Of a stretch of 64,000 nucleotides of DNA, positions 1 through 14,109 are shown piece after piece (position 1 is the first letter of the stretch; each line of letters starts with the position of its first letter). This DNA comes from Bostrychus sinensis. Taxonomy: Eukaryota; Chordata; Actinopteri; Gobiiformes; Eleotridae. The notes under the pieces were generated by a model. It was not told the DNA's origin and searched no databases. It saw only the letters and a program-made list of their open reading frames with translations. The stretch spans positions 23,531,034 to 23,595,033 of the forward strand of contig CM036244.1 of NCBI GenBank assembly GCA_020698575.1, in the 5' to 3' direction. The translations under genes were made by a program, and so were the position numbers.

Positions 1-205
1 CCAGTCTACAGTGGTCAGTCTCTATCAAAAGTGGTCCAAGACAGTGGTGCAGGATGGGAGCGAAGGGTGGCCTGTGTGGTCCGATCTAACAGACGAGCTT
101 CTGCACCTAAAAATTGCTAAAGATTCTGGTTCTGATAAAAAGGTGTCAGAATCCACAATATAGAGCTGAATATTACGCAGGTGGTCATAATGTTATGCCT
201 GTATG
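1..205 (+). mobile_element. Right end of a TA-flanked DNA-transposon-like repeat, cut by window edge
   Basis: This stretch matches the reverse complement of the left half of the 632-bp element at 34111-34742. Shared runs include CTATCAAAAGT followed by GTCCAAG, and GTGGTCC before a run resembling AACAGATGAGC. It ends near 201 in GTGGTCATAATGTTATGCCT, the same terminal motif as the other copy, but the outermost bases are lost. It lies in an acaca intron, in the opposite orientation to the gene. No intact ORF is present. Superfamily is uncertain; the TA-flanked full copy suggests a Tc1/mariner-like cut-and-paste element. Confidence 0.6.
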
Positions 206-254
206 TATGTTATATCAATGTACTTCTGTCAATGAAAGAGTGTGACTGTTTTAC

Positions 255-3200
255 CAACCTTTGAGGGGTCCATAATGACTGTGGGCACAAAATTGAGGAA
301 GATGTGGTTGCAGTCAGTTCGTACAGTAGTGTTGTTAAAAGCTACTTCAAGTTCATCCATGGCTTCAAGTAGTAGCCTCTCTGCCTCATTGTGAAGATAC
401 TCAAAGGAGGCCTCCTAATGAAAAAAAAGAGGTTGAAACACTTCTTAAGCATTTAAAATCATCAGTTAGCCATTTAGTGAGATCCATTTTTTTACTAACC
501 TTGGTGACCAAATCTGAGTGACGGATGATGGCCCGTACAAAGAAGCGGTAATCTGTGACCTCTGCACCCACTTCCACTCGTGCCGCACCGAGATACAAGT
601 GCATCTTGTGGTTGGCACATGGGATAGCAGTCAGTGCAAAATTACGCATGCGATTGAGCTCTAACTGGAATGCTAGAGCTGGCTCCAAGTGACGGTAGAT
701 CCTGTCCTCCTCAAACTATAAAAAGACAGTTAAAAATGTAAAATGAGATACTGGTATTTCTTTTCTACCACTTCAAGACTAGGAAGTTGGTGTAAGACTA
801 GAAAGATGCCCGAGTGCCTGTATTAAGTAAATGAAATGATGTGCAATCTTAATCTGAGAAAGCTGCTAATGGGTGTCATTTCTCTTAAATGAGAGACATA
901 ATTACAGAGTTCATTACTTTAATGAGTTTCTGTGGTGTCAGTGCAGGGAAACTATCAGGGGTAACGGAGGGGAAGAACAGTTAGTGGCTCTAATAACAAT
1001 GAAATTCAACAGCCGGGGGGGCTAAAAAAGTTGTTTTGTACAGACAAGGCTCGTTTCGAGCTACTAAACAGATCAGTAGATTACAAAATGTGTTTAAAAT
1101 TATATATATTTTTAATCAATCTTGGGTTTTCTTACAAAAAGTTGAATATCTTTACTTTGGTATAATTTCCCTAAAAAATAATGGTTAATTTTACTTTAAA
1201 CAATACAGCAGATGACACAAAGGCCAAAGTGACATGTCCATAGTCTGACTGTCGAGTCACTGAAAGCACCAGGCAAAATTTTACGTAATAAAATATGAGT
1301 TGTTACTGAAGGAATTACTACTTTTTACTTCTAACGCTTGTGTGGCTCTAATCAATTTTGTATAACATTTAGAGACATGTAGATATCTAATTTTAACAGA
1401 TATTGTATTAATACACATGGTAAGTGTTATAAATAAATCTGAAGTCAAAGTATTACCTAAAGCTTGTTCTTATGTTTTGTAACTTTTCATATATGAACAA
1501 AAGATGTTCATTTCTTACATTTAGTTACATTGCCTTTTAAAGAAATTATTATGCTGTTTAGTTGTTTGGTCACTGAATACAAAAGTCCTAAATTTAGTTA
1601 TAGCACAATACTTCAGAAGACGCTTCTGACCTTAGGCCTTTTTATACTGTTAAATCTGGCTCCAAGTTCACTATACAACATTTATTTGAATATATTACCT
1701 TATCTCGAGCACGGAATGTGAAGAATTTTGGGAATTCTCTCTAAATGAATCAAAACATGAAAAAAAAAGACAGAAGGAAACATCAATTAAGATTGCATTA
1801 TACATATCACTTCTATCACAGTTCAAGAACAGATTTTAAGATCAGAAAGGCATGATTTGACTCTAATCTACAAGGTGAAATCAACTTTTTAGGCTTTAGG
1901 AGAATTGCAGTGTTCACCTTGTTTTATATGTACAAGCCCTTTGAAATCACTGTGTATTCACTCAGACACACATAATTGTAGCAACAGCATCTTACACTTT
2001 ACTAATGAATTAAACATGTCTTTTTAAGAGCCATTTGATCCTGTGAAAAGAGCAGAGAATCCCTGTGTTGCTCTATCAGACAAGATGTCCCACTTGGCGA
2101 GACAATGTCTGAGTGATTGCCAACCGCATTCATCAAATCACACAAGGTACATCTTTTAAACCAAGAAACGTCAAAAACACTACAAAACACCAGAGCTATT
2201 ATTTTGCATGGTGACAACTCATCATCACCACAATGTATAGAGAAATATTTTGGGTGGAAGACTAAAAATAGTAAGACTACATACATTGACTAGCATGATT
2301 AGCTCTCATTGGGAACTGTCCCATCAAAAGGGAAAATCAAAGGCTATTGTTAAACTCACGGCAACAGGACAGGGCGTTTATCAAAATCTAATCCTGTTCT
2401 AAATTACCTGCCATTATCATTTTCATTTCAATGCAAGTGGATGTTTTGTGGATAATGGGTCAAACCTGGGGAGATAAAATGAGGTCCTGTGTGCTCAATA
2501 GGCACAGCATGGAACAAAAAACAGCATGATTGTGGGTTCAATTTCTACCATTCTTGCTCAATATGTGTGCACATATTACCAAAAGGCACAAACAAAATCT
2601 ACGTAATGCATCCACAGTAACTGGATGCATTTTTGGTTATTACTGTGATAAGAATTAACATCACATGTCCATCATATTAAACTCTTTTTTTCCCCCGCAT
2701 CGTGATATCCTCTACTTACATGAAACCTTTGGTCCACCTCATAGTTGATTTGCTTCCTGAAATCCTGTCATCAAAAATGTGCCAAAAGCAACGCATGCAG
2801 GAAGAGATACAGAGACAAGAAGCAATTAAGCAAATTTCAAATTGCATCATACAAAGGTCCAACTACTGTTTTAAGTACATTTAGATTATGAATTAGTAAA
2901 CAAAAGAATATTTGATAGATATTTAGACATGCAGCTGCCATGATTACATGCAGAACAACAGATAGTAAGAAAAACAAACTGAGCGTGTATCAGAAAACTT
3001 ACTTTCTGAGCGACAAGGAAAGTCAGTCTACGAACACCATGTTCAAACAGCAAGGATTTCTGGAATTACAAAATATAATGTTATTGAAAAGATTCAGATT
3101 TTCTAACATGCTCTGTAATATTTTATATTGTTGTAAATATGTTGTATCTTCTACCTTTGACTGAGTGAACTCCCGGAACATGGCTGCCAGACCATCATCC

Positions 3201-6200
3201 TCAATGTCACTGTCTGTCTTTATAGCAACATTTAGGATATGGATTGGCTCATCCTGGGTGCTCTGAAGACAAGACACATTTTAAGCAAAAGTGTCAAGTT
3301 TATGTAGCATCTTACAAACCCAATTCTGTGTTGGGACACTGTAAAATATACTTAGAGTAAAGAAAAAAAAAAGGCAATACTGCCAATTTCAGAACTTAAC
3401 TAGCAAAATGCTCCTCCAGCTGTTTATTAATATTATAAACCTTTTTGCTATCTCATTTTATTTACTTGTGCACATTGTCCCAACTTTTTCAGAATGGTCA
3501 CTGAATTTTGTTCTCACCTTGTTGTCCTCTTCACCATACAGGACTGGATTACCTCCTTCTGGGAATGTTGGACTTGGTGGAGGAGAGTCTGAAAAGCAGC
3601 TCAACACATCAGAAATATTCCTAAGGAAAGAAAAAAAAGTTTAGTATTAGACCACCACAAAGCAATATGCTGTGAAGCTGTGAAGATCTTTTCTTACTTG
3701 GTGAATTCCTGAAAGCTGCGGAAGGACACCATGGCTCCCATTCGCTGACATGGGGGAGTGAAAGACGAGTCCAGCAGGACGTCACTGACACTGGCCACGT
3801 GCATCATGCCATAGTGGTTCAGATTGGATGAGAACGACATCCTATGACATTTAAAAAATCTCTTATTAGAATATTCCACCAAAAAAACACTAATGGCTGA
3901 AAAGACCCAATCAACCTTTTAAGAACCTCAGAACAGTTTTGATTCCACAGCTTTGGGTATCAACACTATTTTGTGCACTGAACAATAGGGATTCTTTAAC
4001 TGAATGGAGGTTCGGATGTCCACCGTTAACAGTGACCATAGTGAATGAATGAATGTTAGTGATAGACATACAAACAAGAGACAAAACACCAGCTGCCCCA
4101 GCACATATCCACACATTTGTTTAATTATGGTGTTAGTCCTGATCGTAGCTTCCCCAAGACCGATTTGTTAAGACTTTTGATGGTCAAACCTTTCCACAGA
4201 ATCCGAAACTGGGCCATCACTCCTTTCAGCATTATCATCCTTAGCTTTATTATTGTGCTCATTAACATCCTGTGATCTAGCTTCCTCTATCTTTAACTCC
4301 AAGGCTCTTATAAAATCCCGGACCGGAGCAGAAGGTTTCCTGGTAGGACATTGATCACATGTTTCGAGGTCAGAGGAGAATTCCTGAGCTTTTAATTATT
4401 TTACACTACATTAAAAGCATTACAAAATTCACACACATTCACAAAACCACACACACAAGACACAATCATTGACTCTATGCTAAAGGTGTGCCATTGTCAG
4501 TAAGACACTTTGTTAACGTTACAGTAATTCTATTTGAATGTCCTTCACAACCAAAGTGGTTTGGTTTGGCATGTTTAATATCCAATGCCTTGGCCATGCA
4601 GCTAGCTAGCCTAAGTTCACTAGTAATCTATGCAATAAAAAGAATGTGTACAATACCTGTTTAGAGTGGGGATGTTCCCTCTGCAATCAAACAACATTGA
4701 TTACTATGTGGTTAGTGGCAGGCAAACCGAGAGGAGGACAGTCGACATGTAGCAATGTGTGTAGCAAAGTTAATGTTATCTGTGTAAAACCTATTCATTT
4801 ACCATTTGTGTTGATGTGACAGTTATTTAAAATAGTTAATGTATGAATGTGGATCATGACCACACATTTTGCTTTTGGACTGCTCCCTTCAAACATGCAT
4901 AAGATCAAGACACAATCTCATGCTACAATTAGTTCACATTAAGAGAAATGCAAAAAGTTAATCCAGTTAAATACAATAATAAACATGCAATAAAGTGAGT
5001 ATATCGAGTGTTCAAGGCAGTTCTACTACTTATAGCCATCTGAAACCACAGCAAAGGAAAAACAATCATAGGGCCAAGGCAAAAGGCACAAAGCACCAAA
5101 AACACAATGTAATACAAACACCTCACAATCACACACAGACTACAGAACCCTGGTTTTGCAAAAATAAAAGAATAATTAATAAAACAAAACAAAGTAATAT
5201 TCAAATTCTGTTTGGTCTCTTTCTTCTTCGTGTTTGAACATTTGTGGACATAGCTGGTAAGGATTACTGTATGATAGGCAGAAGTTCTGGAGATTTGATA
5301 TCACAGCACAAAGACAACGTACAAAAAACAAAATAAGCATAACATAACAAATAAATACAATGGGAAAGTGAAAGAGGCTTTATATGAACCAAGGCACCAT
5401 GAAATCTAATTTTTATAAATGGTAAATCCTATAGGACATTCTCAACAGGTAACTACAACTTTTTTTTAATTAGGCAAAAATATTGGCTTGCTAACTTTGT
5501 TTTTGTATAGTATATATTTGCTACACTGCAATATAAAAATATAAACTAGAAGCAACAGAAAGAAATGTCAACAGATAAGGCAAAAAAGCCAGTAAACTGA
5601 GAATGTTAATGTTAATGTTGAAACAAAATATAATGTATATTACAATCCAACAAATTTAGGAGACTAAATATATATTCAGATTTCTCTAAGGTGCCAAATG
5701 CGGATTGTAGTAGCAGAGCAGGGGCGTGTTAGCAGGTTCAGAGGTGATGCGTGATACCTGTTGGGATGTGAGGTGGGGAGCATGAACTGGAATTCAACCA
5801 CACATGTGTTGTCCCTCAGCTGTCGATGCTGGACACTGTTGAGCTCATAGGCAATATAGGCTCTGCGAACATACACCTGCCATTTGAAATAAAATACATT
5901 ATTCACTTTGGACACAGTTAAGTTTTTAAGTGAAAACAGGGTTGTTTCTCTCACCTCCAGAGCCGCCATCCTCACTACCTGATTACTGTGGTAGAAAAAG
6001 TTGGGAAGAACATCAAAGATAGATGTCTCTGAGAGGATCAGTTTCTAGACAAGGAGAGAGGAGAGTTTAATATCAGAAACATGTGATTACAAATATGATA
6101 GCGATGCCAATTGAGTTGGTACCTGAAGGTTCTCGATGCAAAACTGATGTCCGTACATATCAATGGCAGAGAGGAAAATGGACTCCACCTGGTTGTGTCG

Positions 6201-9200
6201 GAGCTCGTATGAGGGGAGATGTGATGCTATAAGAACCTAAAAAGAGAATACAAGTGTATACTGTTAATTCCCAAATTACAATAACAGTAGCTGTCAGTGA
6301 GTACTTTATTTTCTTTCCATGAGCTTTTGGATGAAAACAATAACATATGATAAGTAATGATCTTACCTGGCGAGCACGCAATGCTACTTTAGCATTGGTC
6401 GTCTTGCTGAGCTGTGTGAGTTCAGTTAATATAGTTACCAGTTCGTCTGTCAATGTGGGATCACGGCCACAAAGCTGGTCCTATAGACAAAAGTTAACGT
6501 AAGTCTAACTTCTTTCTTATTTTATTACAACTAAATACAGACACTTACTATGAGCATAGTAACCAACAAGTTCTTTTTGGTGACTTTTGCATGAGAGAAG
6601 ATATAGTTGAGCACATTGGCCATGTCACCTTTGTTTTCCTCTCGCAGTGCAAACACACACTTGTCATAGTGTCCTGTTTAGAGGATAACACAGCAACAAA
6701 CACACACATTAAATAGAGTTCCTTTGACCCCATACAATTTGTTGAGAAAGAGCTCCCCCAAGTGGTAGATCAAGGCAGTTTGTTTTAGAAGCAGTTAAGA
6801 AGTTAAAATCATACTAATGGAAAACACCAAATTAACCACAATGGCTCATTACCGTTCTGAAACTGAATCTCTACTTTTAAATACTGTCTGAGCAAATCCA
6901 TCACCACTGCCTTCATGTGACCTCGAATGCCACTGCGATACCTGTTGGCCACAAAAAACACAAGGTAGATACTTAAACAGGAGCAAGAAAGTAAAACATT
7001 ATTGACAGAGACACTTAATGACTAACTTCTGAACCAGCTGGACTATGCTCTGGGTGTTCATAAAGAAGACTTCTCTTTCTGACTTTTTGTTCAGAGTAGC
7101 AGCATGGCTGTCGAGAATGTTTGCAATCTGGAAATCAGTGGAGATAAAGAGAAAACAATAAAACAAAACTAATATCCTATCAACTTCTATTATGGTTTAG
7201 CATAATAATTTATCTGGAACATTTTTTTTTCCTTGGTGAACAATCTTGTCAAAGTACCTGTTGACTAGGAAACTGGCAGAGCACTGAGGTTATGTTGCTT
7301 GCATACTGCGCCATCTCCTTCTTTATGGCCTTCTCCACAGTGGGTGGGATGCGACCTGAAACACTGGTCATGATGTCTTGTAGCTCCAACAATGGCAAAG
7401 ATGGATCACGCATTGTTTTCATGAGCCGTTCCACCCACTCTTTCAACTAGGACAGCACACAACAAAATAAGTGAACTATAAAGCACTTACACTCACTACA
7501 GATGACATTTCGTTAAGGCGTGAGTAAATGTCTACCTTGGCACTGAAAAATGGCTCAGGAAGACAATAGCCATTCATTATGTGAACAAGGTGATCTAGAG
7601 TGTTGTGGAAGACTCTATGGAGCTTTTCTCCTCTTAAAGCTACAGCCTGGATCAAAGGCAGGGCCCCTGTGTGCAGTTCAGCCTGTAAAATAAGCAGTAC
7701 ATAAATGCAAAGTACTTGCAAATGTCAGCTGGCCACTAGTGTAGAGGTACAATACAACTATGAAAAAGTGCTAAAGTAAAGTCAGGATATCTCCAGGATT
7801 CACAACCACATTTGCAAAAAAACATAATAAAATGATCTGTTTATTCAAAGCCATATTTTTCTGTTAATTTTACTCAAATGTATTACCTATACTAACACTA
7901 ATACCTTGTGTTAACCATTACAAACAATGTTATTATGTGAATGACTTTAGCATAAATGGCAAAGTTTGATGCATAAACAAAATTAACATATTACAAGCAA
8001 CACTAAATGGGCTAGATTAAGATTATGTTGCATATGAAAATGGTTTTAAAATGTTTTACCTACAATAAAATATTATAAATAATATAATGTAATACTTGAC
8101 CATCACATGTAATACTTAAGACCTTTATTTTGACACTATCATATTTAATACCCTTTTATTAGTTCTATGCGAATTACATCCAGTACCTGCTGAACTCTAC
8201 TTGGGTCATCCAGTTGTAGTTTGGCAATGACACAGCCAGGCTCGAGTGCTGCTCCAGCCCTTTTCACATAATGGATACAACCAGACTCTACAGCAGTGAG
8301 GGTCATCACCATCTTCATAACCTGGAATTATTAACATAATTATTAACATATAGAGTGACAAAAATTACAAATGAAGACAATCTGCTAATAACAAAATACT
8401 AAATGACACATACCTCTATCTCTGCATAGCACTGTCCAGAAAATACATGTCCACCATCTTCCACTGTGTACTGGATGAGTTTGCCAGCTGATGGGGAACG
8501 TAGCAGTGATGGGTCATTCTCTTTTTCAAAAACACAAGTCTTGTTTCCAATAGTGATTCGATACCTATGATTAAAAAAATATTTAGTATTTTAAGTGCAT
8601 GGAATAAACCACTTTGGCTCATATTTATGGATGTAGTTAATTTCCTACCTATCCACCTCCTCTTTCATGTAGGTGGTATAGCTACTGCCATCATAGGACA
8701 ACAGCAGCCCTCCATCACTGAGTCTATGGACATCCACCTCAGAGCAGGAGTTGTTCATGATGACCACATACGAGTTTGGAGACTGCCGCGTCACCGTCAG
8801 GGCGTATTTAGTGCCCTCATAGATCAGCTCCACGTCCACAGTGTTGAGCAATGTGTGCGCAGGTAACACTTGTCCCCTGATCACAAATAAAAGATCATTT
8901 TATATTCTTGATTCAAACTTTTTGTGTGAGCTAAGTGACGTTGATAATAATCACAGTATACCTTTCAAGAGAATGCAGAAAGTTGGACACACTATTTCTG
9001 AGGTTAACATCTGCCACATGGAGAGCACCACTCACAATTCCCAGCATGGTGTCAGGTCGTTCAGCCTACATCACAACATACAGTACTATAATTATACATA
9101 GGAAAATTCTTTGCATTTTTAATTTTTAAACAGTCTGATCAAAGTATTTTACTACTAGCCTAATTTGAATACAGTATAAAAACCCAATTCCAAAAAAGTT

Positions 9201-12200
9201 ATACACAATACAATGGTTTGCAAATCTCAGAATTTCTACTACAGAATAATGTCTGCTTTATGAGCAAAATATACATCCATTACTAATAATAGACTAAAAT
9301 GTTCATTTTAAAAAGTCATCTTACTGAAATGTTCCTAATTGACCTAATTTGTTGTTGTTTTTAATTAGTTAAGCTTTAGTTAACCACTTTTTCTTGCCTC
9401 ATCCCAAGTTTTTGAGATGTGTTGCGGTCATCAAATCCGGCTAATATCTCAGTTTTCAACATTCTTTTAATGCAAACATTTTCAGAACTGGTTTTGCAGA
9501 GAGTTGGAATACTATGTATCTGCATACCTGCATCTTCTCTGATATAAGCCGATCGAGCCAGCCTGTGTCAATACTGTTCTGTTGAAAGCTTTCAGTCTCC
9601 AGTAACTTAATGAGGTATTCTACTGTTGTCCTGAAGTCCCCTCTGATAGACAGCTCCTTCAGAGCTACCACCATATTACTATAACATAAACAAATTGTAT
9701 GTGACCGTTACACTACATTTAAAATAACAAATTAATCCATTGAAGGTGTACTAACGAGATGGCTTCTTCACGATTCTCGCCCCAAGAGAAACAGTGTCCA
9801 AACTGTGAGTCTGCAAACTCATGCAGACCACCAGCTGCTGCAACACTGAAGTAGCCCCATACGTTCTTGTTGCTACGAAAATTGAGCTCCTGCACTGTTC
9901 CAGAGCTTGGCTTGAAACCCTGTAGCCAGATATTAATATATACAAATCACTTCAATCAATCAAAAACAGTACATTCAGTCTCAAGTAATTGTGATGATAA
10001 GCAGGGATGACCTCATCAGGATTTTCACTGGTGATGCGTGCAGCAATGACATGGCCACGTGGTGATGGGGCAGTGGACAGGCCCTCGAAGTCCATGAGAC
10101 AATCTCCCCAGGGATGGACCCCGTACAGCATGCGAATGTCTTTGATTCGGTGAAGAGGAATGCCCATAGCAATCTGAAGGAGAAAGGATGGATTTATAGT
10201 CACACATTTCCAGCATCTCTGTTGTATGCTGTTTTTATTGCTAACACAGAGTTGATAATATGATGAAAATTAACATAATGAAAATAGTTAAGTAATGTAG
10301 AAAATAATCCTAAATGCTGATGTAAGATGGGCCTCTGTGGCTCAGTGAATGTGTCACTCCAATGAATAAACCAGTAAGATTTTTTCAGCCACCGTGCCCC
10401 TCTGCTTGGCTGTTACTGACCTACATACACACATAATCTTAAACGCTGCAGAACAGATCACATGATCAGCTACTGGTATAACCCAGGATCTACAGCAGCA
10501 TATCTACTCTTCTATTGTGAGTTACCATGGTGACAGGGGGCCTGCACGCTGGTCTGTAGTAAGAGCAGTGAAGCGCACTAACTTTTCTTGTTACCGGACA
10601 GTGAGTTGTACTGACAGATTACTCGGTGTGTGGTGCCTGACACTGACCTGCAGTTGTGCAGCAGGCAGATTAACATCAGCAACCATCTCTGTACAGGGAT
10701 GTTCCACCTGAAGACGAGGGTTGAGCTCCAGGAAGTAAAAGCTGCCATCCTGGCTGTAGAGGTACTCAACAGTACCTGCACTCACATAGCCCACCATTTT
10801 AGCCAGCTTTACTGCACACTAGAAAAGAAAACTCAGGTTAGTTTAACATCATATCAATTCAGTCATAGAACCCACAGAAATGATAAAGAATAAAGTAAGC
10901 CCTTAAGCCTGTACCTTTTCCATATCTTCAAATACATCTGAAGTTGCAATAGTAGCTGGAGCTTCTTCTATAATTTTTTGGTGCCGCCGCTGCACCGAAC
11001 AGTCTCTGCCAAACAAGGAAATGGCATTGCCGTATTGATCTGCCAAGATCTGAACTTCCAAATGACGGGCATGTTTAGCTAGTTGCATGACAAATATAGG
11101 TGATCCTGGAACTTCAGCTTGCACCTAGCAAATTTGTAAAAGGTGTCAGTAATTCTCCAAACTAAACATAACATTAGGCATCAAATATGACATTTGCCTA
11201 CCTGTCTGAAGAGATTAGGGAAATCATCAGCTGTGTTTACTTTACGGATCCCTTTTCCTCCACCCCCTTCAGACGCTTTCACCATCACAGGGTAGCCAAT
11301 CTTCTCTGCAGCCTAACAAAGCACAATTATCGATCATGACCATACCAAACAAAGAATATAAATAATTTAAATCTACTAAGCCTTGAAATCTTTTAAATGC
11401 AAATCTCACTTTCAGGCCATCTTCTACATCCTGAATGCAGCCGAGTTCATACAGCTCATGTGGGACATTTATGATCTTTTTCTTTTGGCAGTTTTCTGTC
11501 CACTCTACAGTAAGACCTGAAAATTAAATAGGGATAACAAGATTAGTCTGGACATGTCATGTCAACATAAACAACATGGCAGTGTGTGACAGAAACAATG
11601 GCCCACCTGTCCCACTCCAGGGCATGGTTGGAATGCCAGCGGTCTGAGCCACAATCGAAGAAGCTATCTTGTCTCCGAGAGCCCACATTGCCTGGCTTGG
11701 AGGACCTGGAATAGGTAGATGTGTGAAACCTTTATGCTAGTAAATTGATAACACAAACAAAATAAACATACTATTTTTATTACCCATGAAAGCAATGCCA
11801 TTCTTAGAAAGCAATTCTGGGAGTTTGGGGTTTTCTGAGGCATGACCCCAGCCTGCCCATACAGCCTATAGGGACAAAGAAGCAATTAAAACCCAATCAA
11901 TCTGATTTTTTACCCATTAGAGAAAGATGATAGCTCATACGCTACCTGAACTGGTATCCGCTTGGCAATGTCTAGAATGAGTTCAACATTGGCATAGTTA
12001 TTGTTGTTAGTCCCCCCTGGCACAGGTACATAATGATCTGCCATTTTGATATACTCTGTAAGAAAAAAACAAGAAATACTTGGTAGTTATCATCATATAA
12101 AACATTTTAGCAAATGATCCTGGACTCCAACTTTAACAACAAACCCAAAGATTATAACTCTAAATGCCATTCTGACTATATCACTCTCAAAATGATGCAC

Positions 12201-14089
12201 TTCATAGGCAAGCCCTACCTGCATTAGCCTTGAGGTCCTCTGGGGTCACCATAACCACAAAACGAATAGCTCTTTCATTGCGAAACATCTCATAGGCCCA
12301 GCGACGAATAGACCTCATGCACTTTACTGCTGCAATGCCATTGTTGGCAATAAGCACCTGAGCAGGAACATTTTTTATAATGTTACATATTAATGCGAGT
12401 CTGCATTTTACATCTGAGACTTCAAGATTATAAAAATGATATTACAAAGTGGTAGTAAAAGATGAAAATAAGATATGTAGAAAATATTAAACACCTTCTC
12501 AATAACTTTGTTGCCACCAAAGCGTGTGACAAATTCAGCAGGAGAAGCAACAGTGAAGTCCCTTTGTAGATCAATGCGTCTGCGGTCTCTACCCTGTTTC
12601 ACCAGGTGTAGGCCTGACATGCTGGGCCTGTTTTAAGAAATACAAAGAATACAAACAAGGCCCTTTTGACACTTACACACTTGTTTGCATTGAACAATAC
12701 AGCCTAAAGACAACTAAAAATGTTTATGTTACAGTACAATACATGTTATGAGAATACAACATAAAAAAGTAAATTACAGAACACACAGAGTAAACAAAAT
12801 AAAAAGAGGTCTGTCATGGGACAGGGAGCACTAGACTTGGCTACTGTGTCTTTTCTTATCTTAACATAATAGTTTGCAACAGGATACAAAAAACACACAC
12901 ACAAAGCATATTATATAGTATTACAAAAAACTTGACAAATTTTCAGGCAGTATGCCAAAATATACTGTACTTTAATATACAGTAGTTTGATATAGTTTAA
13001 ATTGACTGGCACAACTTAAAAATAGTGTTTTTTCTATACTTTCAAGCTTAGGCATGTGTTAGCACTTTGAATCATGCTCCACCTCTATAGGAGCCGCAAA
13101 GGGGGAGTGGCTATACTCTAGTCAAGTGGGTGGGTTGGAAGGTGTGGCAGGGAAAGGCCTTCTTTGGCTGGCTGGGCACTATGGTCTGATACTGACATCA
13201 CTTTGGGGGCTTCTAGGACTAAACAGACCCCTGTGCTTCCAATAAGATCCTGACCTATGAGAGAGAAGATTATGGAGGTGGGGTATGTCGACACCACCGT
13301 CAGGTATTTCCAGTTTTTAGACCTCAAGTTGTTCTACCCCCACTCAATGTGATCATGGTTGCATAACTGCTAAAAACTGGACAAAGCGGGGGGGGGGGGG
13401 GGTATGTTGACATGTGCGTAAGGGGAATCTGCAGTTTTACATGCATTTCAAACAAAAATCCTTAACATCTGTTTTTAGTTTTTTGACACTTGACACAACA
13501 AACTGAACAAAATTTTGATAAGGCCAGGAAAATACACCAGGGTGCCTCCAAAGTAAGACTTTTTAATACCTTTTTAATGGCACTTATGATAGAAATTAAT
13601 GTCAAAGTCACATCCAATCTGCCAATATCACACAACCGGCACTAGTTAAGCACAATTTTACACTGAACACAATACCTTACTTTGCATGATGCCTGTACAA
13701 TAGAAGAAAAAGTAAAAAGATTGTCATTAGATTAAATTTGCACAGCTATAAACTGTATATAGTGACCAGTGTTTTAGATTCAATAACACCACTTTTTGCT
13801 ATGTACTATGTTATTTGCATTATTTGTAAATGGAAAAAAAGGCAATAGGTGTTTTTTTTTCTGACCTCAGATTGTGCAGATCAATCTGGTCAAAGCCCAT
13901 TTCATAAGTGCTGTCCGAGCTCCCAGACGATGGTGAAATTGAGCGCGCGTCCTTGTCTTCCAGCTGCATGTCGAGCTTTCCTTGAGTCTCATCCTCTGAG
14001 TTTTCCTCCGACACTGACCCCACAATAAAATGGGAATGCAGTGAGGCTACTGCAGGGTTCTTCTTGGCAGCACCGTCCTGCTGTGCCAT
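255..14089 (-). CDS. acaca: Acetyl-CoA carboxylase 1 (ACC-alpha), 5' two-thirds, 35 coding exons
   Basis: Biotin-dependent cytosolic enzyme making malonyl-CoA, the committed step of fatty-acid synthesis. Exons 5' to 3' (high to low): 14089-13866, 12627-12495, 12357-12219, 12055-11946, 11865-11784, 11705-11607, 11516-11410, 11312-11202, 11124-10915, 10818-10648, 10173-10012, 9919-9756, 9678-9528, 9065-8962, 8876-8649, 8564-8414, 8321-8187, 7682-7536, 7446-7258, 7127-7027, 6941-6853, 6673-6549, 6480-6367, 6236-6123, 6044-5955, 5876-5758, 4680-4657, 3841-3698, 3620-3518, 3262-3155, 3059-3003, 2764-2720, 1740-1699, 715-500, 414-255. All junctions keep phase, giving about 1,489 codons. Visible: AMPK site in [12 protein letters not shown] (Ser79, same number as rat); biotin carboxylase from about residue 117, with Gly-rich [11 protein letters not shown] and [14 protein letters not shown]; biotin site VMKM (Lys785), its Glu ending the preceding exon; then the central region. 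The carboxyltransferase domain continues off the left edge. The start MAQQDG is chosen over an upstream in-frame ATG because an acceptor at 14110 lies between them. The intron after 10012 has a weak donor (GTCATC). Confidence 0.97.
4190..4339 (-). other. acaca: Candidate in-frame 150-nt cassette exon of acaca
   Basis: In the intron between the 24-nt microexon and the exon starting MSFSSNL, an acceptor (CCTACCAG) is followed by an open 150-nt segment and a donor AAAG/GTTTGA. It starts and ends in phase 2, exactly like the microexon, so inclusion would add 50 residues without shifting frame. The peptide begins [21 protein letters not shown] and ends [11 protein letters not shown]. It is charged and hydrophilic and resembles a linker. 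I know of no mammalian counterpart. Both splice sites are weaker than those of the constitutive exons, as expected of a regulated exon. Alternatively it is a chance open frame; 50 codons without a stop is not rare. Confidence 0.45.
4657..4680 (-). other. acaca: acaca 24-nt microexon (GNIPTLN)
   Basis: A 24-nt exon lies between an intron ending TTGCAG and a donor GTATTG. Joined to the flanking exons it reads R-GNIPTLN-R, then [11 protein letters not shown]. It is phase 2 on both sides, so skipping keeps the frame. In mammals the corresponding 8-residue exon just before Ser1200 is known to be alternatively spliced. Counting from the start codon, the serine of RMSF is residue 1200 here when this exon is included, as in rat. 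The exon is too short for ORF-based gene finding. Confidence 0.88.
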
Positions 14090-14109
14090 GGCTGGATGAC
14101 ACGAGCAGG

